From positions 1 to 64,000 of the forward strand of contig CAXAKX010001335.1 in assembly GCA_963969525.1 (NCBI GenBank): a stretch of 64,000 nucleotides of DNA, written 5' to 3'. Of this stretch, positions 42,819 to 54,403 are shown piece after piece. Below the pieces are notes generated by a model. That model ran no database searches. It was given only the letters and a program-made list of their open reading frames with translations, and had not been told where the DNA came from. Numbering within the stretch: the first letter of the stretch is position 1; each line of letters begins with the position of its first letter. The stretch is from Ontholestes murinus. Its lineage: Eukaryota > Arthropoda > Insecta > Coleoptera > Staphylinidae. A program made the translations under genes and the position numbers.

Positions 42819-43690
42819 GGGGGTATTACTCTTCTGAAGCCCGTTTTGAGAGTAATTTTTAGGAATTATTTCTGTGAAAACTATCAAACCTACAGTTTTG
42901 GGATTTTTCACTCATATTAAGAAATGTTTAAACTAACAATATAAATTTTATTGAATTACTTAATCGAAATGTATACAAGTTATGCGCTGTTATGTATGTC
43001 GCGGCGTGAGACGCTCGTCCAATCGGGCGCACTGGTTGTGGCGATGCTAATCGTCTAAAATAGAAAAAACATTTTTTTTTCAATCTATATGAGTGTAGTT
43101 ATCGTCCGATCTAGAACTAAACAAGTACACATATTTTTATAGAAACGGCAGCTGTTTAAAGATCAATGTTAAATTTTTCCGAAAAATTTTCAACTAAAAC
43201 ATCAGATTGAAAGTGAAATATACAAGCTATCAAAATAATCCTAGATCCAACCATAAGTGAAGGTTCCTTCAATATGTGTGCCAAACCGCAAGTCAATCGG
43301 TTCAATAGTTTTTGAGAAAAACGTGCGCCCGTCTTGCAAAATGTCGTTCCGAGAAAAACGCGTTCAAAGTTTGCAATACATTTAGTACTGATACGGTTGA
43401 ACTTACGATCGATAACAACTGATTTGAGTAACTTACCCTTAATCAGCTGTACCGGGGCCATAGATACAAGGGGGGACCATAGAGACAAGGGGGGACCATA
43501 AAATAGAAAAACAGTCGAGGTATAACAGTCGACGGTATAAGTACCGCGCCGCAGCCTAAGCTTGTGTAACTATGGGAGTTCTACGAATTTCAAATTAATA
43601 TTTTCAAAACACACTCTCAGAAACCCAGACTATAATAAAATGCAAAAAAAAAAAATTGAATTGTCGAATTTTCTAAAGAGTAATTCCCCC
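42819..43690. mobile_element. 872-bp TTAA-type non-autonomous DNA transposon (piggyBac- or Sola3-like)
   Basis: Terminal inverted repeats GGGGGTATTACTCTT (42,819-42,833) and AAGAGTAATTCCCCC (43,676-43,690) pair at 14 of 15 positions, and each is flanked by TTAA (42,815-42,818; 43,691-43,694). TTAA duplication is diagnostic of piggyBac, and also seen in Sola3. The 110-codon - strand frame inside (43,156-43,488) has no transposase features, so the element is non-autonomous. It sits inside the BEL internal region. A GGGGGGACCATAGAGACAA tandem lies within it at 43,454-43,500. Confidence 0.8.
43454..43500. repeat. Short tandem of a 19-base unit
   Basis: GGGGCCATAGATACAAG, GGGGGACCATAGAGACAAG and GGGGGACCATA follow each other directly, two and a half units. 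It lies within the TTAA element. Confidence 0.75.
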
Positions 43691-45950
43691 TTAAAGGGCT
43701 TAGGCGCAAACGTTAATCAAAGACTTTTACAAAACAGACGAAACTGCTTTTAACCTATTAAGTCCAAAGTTCAACTTATATATAAAATAGAGGAGTTAGA
43801 CCAATTAATTTACATATTACCAAAACACAATCAAACTGTATGACCCTAGTTTTAATGTAACAAGGAAATTTGATTTACTGTTAGGTGCAGATGTATTTTG
43901 GCAATGTCTCTTACTAGGTCAAATTAACTTAGTTGAAGGGTTACCGTTTTTAAATAAATCGCAGTTTAGGTGGGTTTTCGGTGTGGACACCCCGAATCAT
44001 AATTATACATCGTGCAATTTTTCAACCTGTAATTCAAAACCATCAATTATTTGGAACGTTTTTGGGCCAACGAAGAAGTTACAAATAAATATAGTCTAGA
44101 TAAACCTCATTATTTCCTGCCGCACCATGCAGTTTTGAAGGTGTCGAGTATAACCAGAAAAATGCGTGTGGTATTCGATGCGTCTGCTAAAAATAGCAAT
44201 GGCAAATCATTAAATAATATATTAATGAAGGGATCTGTTTTACAGAATGATTTATCTTCCATTTTATTCAGATTTCGAATGCATCAGTATGTTTTAAATG
44301 CTGAAAATGTACCGTTAAGTCGAGGTTAATTTAAAATACCGCAACTTTCAAAAAATATTTTAGAACCACAATATTAGGTATAATTCAAGGGTTAATAAAT
44401 TTACTCCTAATGTAATCGCACCTAATCACACAAGAGTCACAAAACGTTCAATCTTTTCAGATACTGCTAGATTATTCGATCCCCTTGGATTAATCAATCC
44501 TATTATCGTCACCATAAAATTAAACCTGCAAGATCTATGGAAGGAGGGAGTTAATTGGGACGAATCAATTTCTATGGCATTAAATACAAAATGTACAAAT
44601 TTTCAAAATCAATTGAATTATTGAATTGTTGAACTGCGTGAATTCTCAGATGCAAGTTCCAAGGCATATGGTGCATGTGTATATTTAAAATGCATTCAAC
44701 AAAATTCCGTCAATGTAAAATTAATGTGCGCCAAGTCAAGAGTCGCTTCTATAAAGACAGTTTCATACCTAGGTTAGAATTGTGCGCTGCTCAATTATTA
44801 ACAAATCTAATGTCGAAAGTAATTGAGGATTTAGCATCAATTTCATATCGCCAATATTTTTTATTGGTCCGACTCTACAATACTATATCCTGGATTCCAT
44901 TATATTTAAAACTTTTGTGGCCAATAGAGTAACAGATATCCGAAATTTAACTGCTCCTAAGACATGGAATCACACGAACGCACGAAAACCCAGCTGACCT
45001 ATTATCGCGTGGACCTTGCTAAATCATCAACAATAAATTCGCGGCATGGCCCTAAATGGCTCAGTGCAACGACTAATTATAGTGAATGATCAAACTTTAT
45101 ATTATTAAATAATTTGCCTGAAGCAAAGAAATTAGTGACCGTTAATACACGCACCGTTCAATTCAACGATTTTTCAAAATTTTCTAATTTTAATTCGAAT
45201 CACAGCTTATTTTTATCGGTTTATCAACAATTTGAAGTTAAATTCAACTAAAAAACAGGTTCATTAACTTCTAATGAATACAGGACAGCTGAAATCATTC
45301 TAATCCGTAAGGTTCAGTTGGAGGCCTTTCATGACGAAATTAAAAACCTTTCAAGGGGTCAATCATTATCAAAATGATGGATTACTTAGAGTTGGCGATC
45401 GCCTTAAGAATTCAGCGCTATCATATGGTAACAAACACTAAATCTTATTGCCAGCTAAACACCCATTCACGATATTATTAATTCATCACTATCATAATAT
45501 TAAATTGCACGCTAGTCCGCAGTCAACATTGGCCGAACAAGCTATTGGCCATTGGCTGCAAAAGGTACAATCAAAAAGGCGGTTGATAAATGCATACCTT
45601 GTTTTAAGGCAAAATCACGTACTTTAGATCATATGATGGGAAATTAAATTAGTTTCAACCCTTACAACGGATGGTTTTATTATCACGCTTTGTCGATTCA
45701 GATAACGCAAAAAACTTTGTAGGCCCAAACAATGAAATAAGAGAACTAGACAAGTTTGTACAAAATGATTCAGTTCAGCACAAATTTGTCTAATAGGAAT
45801 TACCTGGCAAAAAGGTGCGGTAAGTGCGCATATCGTTATATAACCGAAGGGTTGTTTATAGAAAGGCACTTGGTTGGTTTCACAATTTTTTTACGATTTA
45901 TTTCGACCAGTTTCGATTTTTACATCATTATCTAGATAACGGAGGCGGCA

Positions 45951-46242
45951 TGTTGCGACCCGCGGTCGTCCTTGAGACTCTTAGTCCCCATCAAGGAGAA
46001 ATCGGGCCATCCCTTCGTAACCATCTGTTTAACACATGTGTATTTTCTTTAAAATTTTACTTTGTCACCCTCTAGCCGCCTCGGGGTGTGAGGTGAAATC
46101 TTACCGATATTTGTAAATATTATGTTGTAACTTTTGAAGGGAACAGTCGTCCCAAATATATTGCATTCTTGTTATATTTTATATGATTAAATCATTTCCC
46201 TTGGCGGTGATAAATCTGTCCTCTTACAAAGGTCAAGTGTGA
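45951..46242 (+). repeat. BEL/Pao 3' LTR
   Basis: Starts with TGTTGCGACC just after a purine-rich tract (GGAGGCGGCA, 45,941-45,950) that fits a polypurine tract, and ends near TCAAGTGTGA. About 235 bases match the split 5' LTR. The exact 3' border is uncertain because no matching target duplication was identified at the truncated 5' side. Confidence 0.8.
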
Positions 46243-46244
46243 CT

Positions 46245-46720
46245 GGCAAGGAAGTAGCACCGGCGGTACTCTCTGGAACCAACACCCACTGGAGGCGGCA
46301 CAGGGGTCCCTGGCGAGGCTCACCATCGATTAACATCCGCAGGCTTCGATTAAACAGTTTCTCGTTTGTGTTACTTGCTTGAGCTTCCACGCCACGTCAA
46401 CGAATGGACACTGGCTAGCTGTAAAAAAAGTAAAGAACAAGAGAAAGTGTGTAAATTAAAACATGGGGCCGGAGAAGAAGAAAATATATTACATCAGAGA
46501 AAAAGACATAAGACATAGAAAATATACAATATATACAAGTAGGGCAAGACAAGAGACTTGAATCGGCGAAGCCGACCAGGCTGACCGCCGCTGCTGATGG
46601 CAGACGACTGGTAAAGGGCGAGTGTCTGGGCCTGGTTTTATACGGTGATCTTGGGTACCGCGGCTTTGTTTCGGTCACGTAAGCCCCGCAATTCCGGGAA
46701 CAGATAATGATCCTCTTCGC
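46245..46720 (-). promoter_or_regulatory. GC-rich LTR-like sequence with TATA box, - strand
   Basis: Read on the - strand the stretch has a TATAAAACC box (46,636-46,644), then a downstream CAGTCGTC, a long T/C-rich region and a short frame 'SNTNEKLFNRSLRMLIDGEP' (46,390-46,187). GC content is much higher than the surroundings. That layout fits an LTR plus leader of a Gypsy-like element oriented on the - strand and joined to the BEL 3' LTR, but no second LTR or pol was found. Confidence 0.35.
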
Positions 46721-46814
46721 CGAAAAGGGCCCATAATGCGGAATTTATTCAAATTATTATTAGGAGCAATGGATAGCTCATAAAATGGATTAAAATATAA
46801 TTACGCATTTGTTA

Positions 46815-47990
46815 CCACGTCCAGGTAAACTGAACGCCGGTAACATCTTATATAGTAACTATATTTTACAATATTTTGAGGCTGGCTCTGAAGTTCACTC
46901 CATTTACGTGGACTTTGATAAGTCAATATTAATCTTATGATGAATAAACTAAAGAAGTATGGCATTTGTGGACCTATTCTTAAATAGCTGTCTTCATATT
47001 TAACTAACCGTACACAGCAAGTCCGTGTATATAATTTCTTATCCGATGTTGTTCACGCTACATCTGGGGTCTCCCGGGGATCCCACTTTGGCCCTCTTCT
47101 CTTCAATATATACATAAACGATATACACGTTGGAATAGAATCTGAGATATTACTCTTTGCAGATGATTTGAAACTGTACAGACCAGTTTCCTCGGATAAT
47201 GATGCAGCGATATTATAATCAGATCTTTCAAGAATAAGTAATTGGTGTGTTAAAAACAATATGACCCTTAATTTGAACAAGTATAATGTAATATTATTCA
47301 GTCGTGTAAGTAAGTGATGTAGATGTAGTTAGAGATCTGGGAATTTAGATTTTCTCATCATATTGAAACTGTTGTTGCCAAAGCAGACAAAATGCTCGGA
47401 TTTATTAAACGTACGACTAAAATGTTTAAAAATGTACAAAGTCTAACTATGCTATTTACATCTTTAGCTCGGTCTATACTTGAATATTGTAATGTGATCT
47501 GGTCACCGCATTTAACTGCTATATAGACAGATTGGAACATGTACTAATATTTAAGATACAAATTATATTCTCAAAGTATAATTTTAGATTTAGACAATAT
47601 TAGATTATATGTCAACTTACCAGCTTTATTGAAAAGGAGGGAATATTTTGATGTTTGTTTTTCGTATAGATTACTCAATAATGATAGTAATTCTTCCGAG
47701 TGTTTAGAATGTTTTACACTGAATGTTTCAGCATATACACTAGGCAGTCTCAATTATTACATGTTCCATTTTGTCGCACATCATATCTTATGTATAGTCC
47801 ATTAGTAAGAATGTGTAATACTGTAAATAAATATTGTGATAAACTTTACATGCTGTATTCTTATTTCAAAAATGATACTATGTATTTTATTTGTTCGTCT
47901 TAGTTTAATATCTAAATGTGCGTATGTTTATATAATTTATCTTTGTAAAATGTTTATTTATGACGTCAATAAATAAATAAATAATTAATT
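46815..47990 (+). mobile_element. Jockey-like non-LTR element relic with (AATA)n tail
   Basis: Pieces: 'NILYSNYILQYFEAGSEVHS' with 'IYVDFDKS' (motif A), 'MNKLKKYGICGPILK', 'SSYLTNRTQQVRVYNFLSDV', 'ATSGVSRGSHFGPLLFNIYI' (motif B, normally QGSxLGPLLF), 'LLFADDLKLYRPVSS' (motif C), 'NWCVKNNMTLNLNKYNVILF', 'SLARSILEYCNVIWSPHLT', 'LPALLKRREYFDVCFSYRLL'. It ends at 47,970-47,985 with an AATAAATAAATAAATAA tail. 5'-truncated at about 46,815; several stops. Confidence 0.85.
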
Positions 47991-48004
47991 CACCATTTAT
48001 AAAT

Positions 48005-48365
48005 ATTGTTCAAAACTACTACCAGTGCTATTTTTTATTGCTTTAAAAATTTTGAGATCATCTGCAAACAAAAGAAATTTACAATTTTTAACATAAACAT
48101 TAAGGTCATGTATAAACAATAAGAACAAAATGGGTCCACATTACGATCCTTGAGGAACAACAGACGCCACGTTGATTACATTAGATACAAAATTATTGAT
48201 TTTTACATACTAAAATCTATTACATAAGTAACTGCTTAACCATTTTTTAATTTCTTCATCAAAGCCCAAACGTTTCAATGTATTTATTAAAATATTATGT
48301 GACAAACACGATCGAAATCTTTGGAAAAGTCAGTGTATATCGCATCCAATTTTATTGACATCGAA
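48005..48365 (-). pseudogene. Jockey-like RT fragment
   Basis: On the - strand 'IKLDAIYTDFSKDFDRVCHN' (motif A) is followed by 'LKRLGFDEEIKKWLSSYL', 'NVASVVPQGS', stop, 'CGPILFLLFIHDLN' (motif B) and 'FLLFADDLKIFKAI' (motif C). It is similar to, but not the same as, the element ending at 47,985 and faces it. The fragment joins in frame to the CR1-like RT on its 5' side, creating a chimeric frame (48,287-48,709). Confidence 0.78.
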
Positions 48366-49436
48366 TAGTTTTGTGTTATGTAGTTTGGGATCGTAGTATT
48401 AAAAAAATAAAGACATTCGGTTTTATTTTGATTTAGTATCAAACTATTTTTATCACACCAACCCTTTACTTCGTTTACTGTTTGTTGTATTAATCCTCCC
48501 AATATATTTGGATCGGAGGAAGATACTACAATGGATGTATCATCTGCAAAGTTAATTAATTTTCCGCAACTAATATGTTCGTTTATGTCGTTTATATACA
48601 ATAAAAATATTAATGGACCTAAAACTGACCCTTGCGCTACTACTGTGTTGATATCATGTACATTTGATTTCGCACTGTTACATTTTACATAAAATTTTCT
48701 ATTAGTCAAAAAAGAAATTAAATATTTTTAAATATTTCCTCGTATTCCTAATTTATCCAATTTATTCTTCACAAACTCTGTATTAACCGTATCGAATGCT
48801 CTAGACAAATCAAAAAGTAACACTGCACTGTTTTTTATCTACTTCCTTGTTGACATGACTAATAATTTGGAAGGAAGCGATCTCCGTTTAAAAAGATTGT
48901 CTAAATCCATGTTGAGTATTCGACAGTAGTTGGAACTTGTTTAAGAAACTCCATAAACGCTAACTCACAACACTTTCTATTATTTTTGAGATTACACTTA
49001 ATAGGCAAACTGCCCGGTAGTTTTCGTTCGGTCTTCTTTCTTGAAGACGCTTTATTTATCAAATAATATTTGATACAAATTTGATAAAAGATGTTGATAG
49101 TCCATCATGGCCCGTACTCTTTTTATTTTTTAATTTAAAAGTTATCAGTTGAACTTCTCTTTCATACATTGGCAAAAATACAAAAGGTTTTGGAAACGCT
49201 GGACATCCAGTGCAGTTCCGTGATATGTTTGCTCCAAAGTGTTGTTGCAAAGTAATATGCGAATATATTAGCTACATCAACAGGTTTGTTGCATGTTGTA
49301 CCATTATCAACAATTTTATCGATTTTATTTATTTGTTGATTATTCATTTTTTGATTAACCAAATCCCAAATCTTAGCAGATATATTGGAAGCATTATTAA
49401 TAATATTTGTATAATAGTCATTTTGTGTTACTTCGA
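48365..49436 (-). pseudogene. CR1-like element, RT part
   Basis: From 49,300 downward: 'LKNKKSTGHDGLSTSFIKFV' (RT start), QRRPNENYRAVCL-like sequence near 49,010, 'FDLSRAFDTVN'-like motif A near 48,810, then 'LTNRKFYVKCNSAKSNVHDI', 'VVAQGSVLGPLIFLLYINDI' (motif B), 'GKLINFADDTSIVV' (motif C), 'WCDKNSLILNQNKTECLYFF'. It ends abruptly where the jockey-like fragment starts. It continues the element whose ORF1 and endonuclease lie at 49.4-51.05 kb. Confidence 0.8.
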
Positions 49437-50294
49437 TTAATATCTTATAAGCCTTTTTTTGTTGTCATATTTTAAAATGTTTATAAATATACTAAAAGAT
49501 TTGTCAATATCCGAGGTTGAATATAGAATATTCCAATTAGTACGTTGTAGTTCATCTTTAATGTTGTCCATTCCCTGTTTTGTAACGATACGTTTCATTA
49601 TTGTGTAATTTGGTGTGTTGTTAGCTGTACAATCCTTATTTTCGAATGTTAAACATTGCGCTTTGTGATCTGAAATATGCGGCTCTATGATATAACATGT
49701 CAATATTTCAGGCGGTAGATTACAAACAAAATAGTCTATAGCTGAGGTTGTAGTATGATTATTTTTATTCGTAAAAATACCTGTTGGATCTGTACATAAA
49801 TAGTGTAATTGATATGATTGTAACAGATCAAACAGAATTTTTTTGTTTGTTGTCTTCATAAGAGCGTTAATATTTAAGTCTCCACATAATATAATATTGT
49901 CGCTTATATCACAAATATGATTCAATATTAATGTAATATTGTCAATGAACATATCAAAATCTCCCGACGGAGGTCTGTATATTGCTATTAACCCCATTTT
50001 CTTCTTATTTATTTTAAACAAAATCGCACTACATTCAATGTGCATTTCTACACAGTAATTAGATATATAATAAAAAGGTTTTGCTTCAAATTCATTATTT
50101 CTATAAATTACAACTCCGCTGCGAAAATACGAAGATCTACAAATGTTTGTAGCTACTGTGTATGTTTCTAACGGCATAAAATCTATATGAATCGCATTAC
50201 ACCAATGTTCAGTAATACATAAAAATGTAGGTTGCTCTAAATTATTGAAAACATTGATTTCTTCTATTTTGTTGTTTAAGCCTTGTAAGTTCAA
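49437..50294 (-). CDS. CR1-like element, APE endonuclease part of ORF2
   Basis: 285 codons. Endonuclease blocks: 'LNLQGLNNKI'-type start (here MNLQGLNNKI), 'TFLCITEHW' (Glu about 29), 'GVVIYRN', 'GLIAIYRPPSGDF', 'IILCGDLNINAL', 'TSAIDYFV', 'PHISDHKAQ'. All catalytic residues of an AP-type endonuclease appear present. The true protein start is probably upstream, because 'IKIIHLNLQG' precedes the first methionine. A frame break follows at 49,437 before the RT. Closest in style to the CR1/Daphne-like copy at 27-31 kb but clearly another subfamily. Confidence 0.85.
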   Translation of the reverse strand: MNLQGLNNKIEEINVFNNLEQPTFLCITEHWCNAIHIDFMPLETYTVATNICRSSYFRSGVVIYRNNEFEAKPFYYISNYCVEMHIECSAILFKINKKKMGLIAIYRPPSGDFDMFIDNITLILNHICDISDNIILCGDLNINALMKTTNKKILFDLLQSYQLHYLCTDPTGIFTNKNNHTTTSAIDYFVCNLPPEILTCYIIEPHISDHKAQCLTFENKDCTANNTPNYTIMKRIVTKQGMDNIKDELQRTNWNILYSTSDIDKSFSIFINILKYDNKKRLIRY

Positions 50295-50349
50295 ATGTAT
50301 TATTTTTATAACATTCGGATCAATTTTATTATTTGAATCTATTCTGTTT

Positions 50350-51060
50350 TTTTTGTTTTCTGACGCTCGGCGAAAAAAGAATATCGTTGCAATTTAATGT
50401 TCAACGGCCATATCTCAGCATCTTGAAATTTTTCCTCGAATTTTTTATCCACGCCGATTTTAAACGCGATTTCATTATCTTTACGAATTTTTAACTTCGA
50501 GAAAGCCGGTGGGGCATATATTCTTCCTTATGTATGTGATTACATCGTTTGTAGTTGTATACGGATTTGCCCTGCCTAAAAAATACCAGAATATTCTAGG
50601 CACTGCTGTTAATTTACTTTCGCTGTTCTCTTTTCTTCTCATTATTTGTTTTTGTTTCTTGACTGATTTTTGGTTTGTTTTCTTTTTTTTTCATTTAAAC
50701 AATTAACCTGTACTTGATCATGTTTTTCTAATAATCTTATAATTTTTGCTTGATGATTAATATTACTCTGCATTTGTGCAATTAATGTATCCGTGAGTTC
50801 TAGTTGCTTCTCTAAAAACTTAATTTTATGGGCCTGCATACCTGTTGTTTCCCGTACTGTTTGGTTTTCCATGTTGCTTCTGGCGATGCACTTCGTATTA
50901 TATGATTTAAGAGCTCACTCACTTGATATCCAGGTGGCACCTCTCTATTAATGATGATTTCAATTAAATCTTGTTTTTTTTTAAATTTATTTAACTCGTT
51001 AATTAAAGATTCACGTGCGTCTTTACTCAGCACCATCTTTATCATGATTCATTTAAATAG
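50350..51060 (-). pseudogene. CR1-like element, ORF1 relic
   Basis: Frames on the - strand: 'MVLSKDARESLINELNKFKK' at 51,033, 'VPPGYQVSELLNHI', a coiled-coil-like segment ('LELTDTLIAQMQSNINHQAK', 'IIRLLEKHDQVQ'), then 'NPYTTTNDVITYIRKNI' and 'FKIGVDKKFEEKFQDAEIWP' near 50,400-50,480. The last corresponds to 'SSFKVGVP...FWPENV' of the ORF1 at 30.1-31.0 kb. No PHD finger is visible, unlike that copy. At least two frameshifts. Sits just upstream of ORF2, as expected. Confidence 0.65.
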
Positions 51061-51064
51061 TCCC

Positions 51065-53060
51065 AAAATAATGTAGGGTTGTAAGAAATGTTTAATTACC
51101 TTTTATTAATGTAATTTTTATATCATTGTTCACCACGCAATTTACATTGGGAACGATAAAATTTAAATTGTTCATAGTAGTTAATTGAGCCACTTTTTTA
51201 AATCGAATATGAGCTTCTTTTTTATTTCTATCTAATTTGACCATAATTGAATTAAACTATTTTGGGTTTGAGGATTTAATAAGTTTTATAGGTATAAATT
51301 TCTAAATAACATAGTTACAAACATCATAAAATTTCACAAGGATCGCATTAACGCTGGAATTACCAAAATACACTTTCCATGATATACTGGACAAAAAATT
51401 AAATTATTTAATTGCTTTTGTTAGTTTAATTTAATGAAATTAGTCGAAATTCAATTTTGGTTCATAACTGTCATAACATCATTTATTAGTTTATTCAACA
51501 GGAATAATCTCATTCAAATTAGTGTTGCTTTGATAATTGTATAATTATAAGACGCAAATTACTTTTGTATCATTTAATATCTGTCAGGGTATTAGCCAAA
51601 GAAGAAGTTGTTTCAACAAGTAATTTGTTTTGTAGTCTCAGTACGACTCATGGTTGTTGATTCACGAAATGTTTTCGTATTGTAAATTATTAGTTAATCT
51701 TAATTTTAAAAAGTAACGACAGCAGTTTCACTTACTCAATGTATATTAGATCGCCCGTGATCATTTATTCACACTGTTTACAAAAATGATATTATTTTTA
51801 ATTACCTTACTATAATTAAAAAATCTGATGCTAAGCGTGACTACTCTTGACATTTTATTCGAAAATTATATTTTTCAAGTCTGGATGAAATGGTGGCCTT
51901 ATGATCAGGTATAGTATAATTGTGAACTCATTGTAAAGTTTCTAATTGTAGAAAAGGTGAGTTTAGTCGGATTTATCCCACATGATAAATTTTATTAATT
52001 TTTTATATATAATGTCAATTTATACAGAGAGCAATTTATACAGAGAGTTTAAGCTAGGGATTCTAAAACATTCGTTTTTCTTTTTATCCGTGGAGATTTC
52101 AATTCCAGATCGCCGTGCTCTATTGAAACTCAACAGATAAGAATCTGGCGAAGCTTTATATTTCGATTATTATCGACTGTGTAATCGGAATTCACTACTA
52201 CACAAATTATTAAGAGAACATTTTCAGCTGTATAAATAAATCTTGTAATAAACAATATTGATTGCATCAATGTGTGCAAATTTATACAGGCATCGAATTG
52301 CCATCGAATTTATAGCGTACAGTTGTTGCGATAATATAGTTCCGCCATTGCAATTTAATTTAAAATCAATGAAACCCGGACGGTTTGATTTATATAATTT
52401 AAACGTTGTACGCGCAAAAAGGTTAAACCATTAGTGCTGCAACATGCGCATAATAATTAATAATTGCTTAAGTAAATATAAAGTTATCTATCTAAATTTA
52501 TTTGATGTATGCGATAACAGTAATTACTAAGTTTGTACATGTAACTCAAATACAATATCAAATGTTATAAAAGTAAAAACCCCTTATATCAGATATTTAC
52601 AAAGTTTTAGCATGTAACAGCGTATATTCATTATAAATTACTAACTTATAATGTTACCGTTATAATTTAATCTTTTGTTATAATTATAATGTTAATATCT
52701 CCTTTATTTACTTAAAACAGTGCCTGAATGCAAACAATGTAATTATTACACGAAAAGGATTTCTATTCTGGTACATTTAATTCTAATATGTTACGTCTAC
52801 TAGAGTATGTGAGCATTTTTGCGTATTTAACTTTTAAATTGCTTCTTTAATTAAAGCAATTAATATGTGGTCGTGAGTATTGCATGTTTTTTTTAATGAA
52901 AACACAGGCGGAGATTTTAACTAAATCGCAAACATAGTTATTTAAAAAGATAAGGCTGAAATAAAAATGTATTGAAGTCATTTACGTTGTAAAAAATTAA
53001 AATTAATTTAAAAGCGTAATAAAACGTATTGATAATAATTCGTATGTTAATTATTTAATT
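51065..53060. other. AT-rich non-coding stretch
   Basis: About 2 kb without recognised transposon coding sequence. 52,090-52,470 is somewhat GC-richer and has words such as GAAACCCGGACGGTTTGATT, GTACGCGCAAAAAGGTT and GCATAATAATTAATAATTGC. This is a candidate regulatory island; nothing stronger can be said. Confidence 0.35.
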
Positions 53061-53062
53061 AT

Positions 53063-53400
53063 ATTATAAACATAATAAGTGATTTAGTTTGGTTTGAATT
53101 TGAATTTTATTTACGGAATCCCTTTTTAGGAAAATACATTTCAATATACATAAATAATAGCCATTAATAAACAAAATATAGATACACAAATGAAACAAAA
53201 TAACGTATAAATATACGAGTACAAAACATATAAATAAACAATTATTAACAAATAATATATAATGGTGGTTGTATACTGAACAATTTCCTGACCGTAAAAA
53301 CCTTCCACAGCATTCACCAATGTCTTCATGAAGTGGACACATTAGAACGAGACTATTTGTACAACATAGCACATACAAAGCTTAGGTAGGTAGGTACTTA
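53063..53400. other. Unassigned stretch with 104-codon - strand frame
   Basis: The - strand frame 53,064-53,378 ('LCCTNSLVLMCPLHEDIGEC') has a hydrophobic, AT-driven tail and no recognised domain. It might be the C-terminal end of a non-LTR element, but this is not supported well. Confidence 0.25.
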
Positions 53401-53429
53401 TTCCTGCTAATTTCCTTTCATAAATTATT

Positions 53430-53960
53430 GACGATGTGAATTTTTCAAGAAATTCTATAAAGAATTTTCACAACGATATGCAAAATGAAAACGTCCGCAT
53501 GAGATACCTAAAGAATGTATTAAAAATCAGTTCTGGTTGAACGTTTAGGTTGAAATTATGGATGAATTAGACCAATATATTTACCCGGTAGACTTATTGG
53601 CAAGTGTATCACTAGTGTGTATCATTAGAGTAGTTGCTCATGAGATTTTAACAGTAACACACGAAGACCGCTGGATTGGTAGAGGTGGACCTCACTCATT
53701 GCCCGTTCGATAGCCGGTATTAAACACCCTAGATTATGTTCTATGGTGGTATCTAAAGTCACTAGTTTACACTCCTTCGTTGAAAAATGTAGACGACTTG
53801 CAAAATTTGATGATTCTTGGGTATAAGACAATAAAAAACGAGTCTGGTGTTTTTAAAAGCGTTCAAAACTCAATGAGGAGAAGATTGGATTGCTGTACCC
53901 TAGCTGGAGATTTCAACATTTTCATTTCAACAGTTCTTGTAGATTAAGGAACTTTGCATA
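53430..53960 (+). pseudogene. Mariner-related transposase C-terminal relic
   Basis: The + strand gives 'HEDRWIGRGGPHSLPVR', then 'PVLNTLDYVLWWYLKSLVYT', 'PSLKNVDDLQNLMILGYKTI', 'GVFKSVQNSMRRRLDCCTLA'. The family reads FPxRWIGRGGPxxWPPRSPDLTPLDFFLWGxxKxxVY...VFxxVRxNMxRRxxxC. A frame change after the third block and stops are present. The N-terminal region is missing. It differs in sequence from the 21-22 kb and 40-41 kb copies. Confidence 0.85.
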
Positions 53961-54403
53961 AAATTTTTAGTCATAAAATGTTGTTATTGTCCATAATTTT
54001 GTTAGCCCTGTATTTTCAAAACAAAGAAAGTTTTCAAAAATCATCTAAAGGACTAAAATTAAATTTTTATCATAGTCTAGGGAATCACCCTTTAAATTTT
54101 TAATTAAGTATATTAAATACCAATGCTTAGAGTGTCCCCTTATCTAACCCAAAAGTTGATATTAAAAGCTTCTGTTTTCATGTTTTGAATGACTGTAGAT
54201 TCGAAAAGTTTTATTTTGATTGGACTATATTTTTTTCTTTTAATTGTTTTAAGTTTTAAAATGACTTGTTTCTATTATCAAAATCCAGCAAATAGGTAGT
54301 ACATAGCCATTTTGCCATAGTTAATTTTTTGTATTTGATAAAATAATTTGGTCGAAAATCACTCCTCCAATCTTTTGAGTCGAGGAATATCTTGATTTAT
54401 TTC

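Larger units (their letters stand above)
42720..45830 (+). mobile_element. BEL/Pao internal region, pol relic (protease end, RT, RNase H, integrase)
   Basis: After the TTAA insertion, + strand pieces follow the BEL/Pao order. 'FDLLLGADVFWQCLL' and 'LVEGLPFLNKSQFRWVFGVD' (end of the protease region). 'LERFWANEEVTNKYSLDKPH' and 'YFLPHHAVLKV', then 'MRVVFDASAKNSNGKSLNNI' and 'LMKGSVLQNDLSSILFRFRM' (Pao-type RT). 'FSDTARLFDPLGLINPIIV' (post-RT DPLG signature). 'FSDASSKAYGACVYL' (RNase H). 'WLSATTNY' and 'GPNNEIRELDKFV' (integrase region), with 'CIPCFKAKSRTLDHMMG' as the H2C2 end. The YxDD box is lost. Gag is barely visible. Many stops: inactive. Confidence 0.88.
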
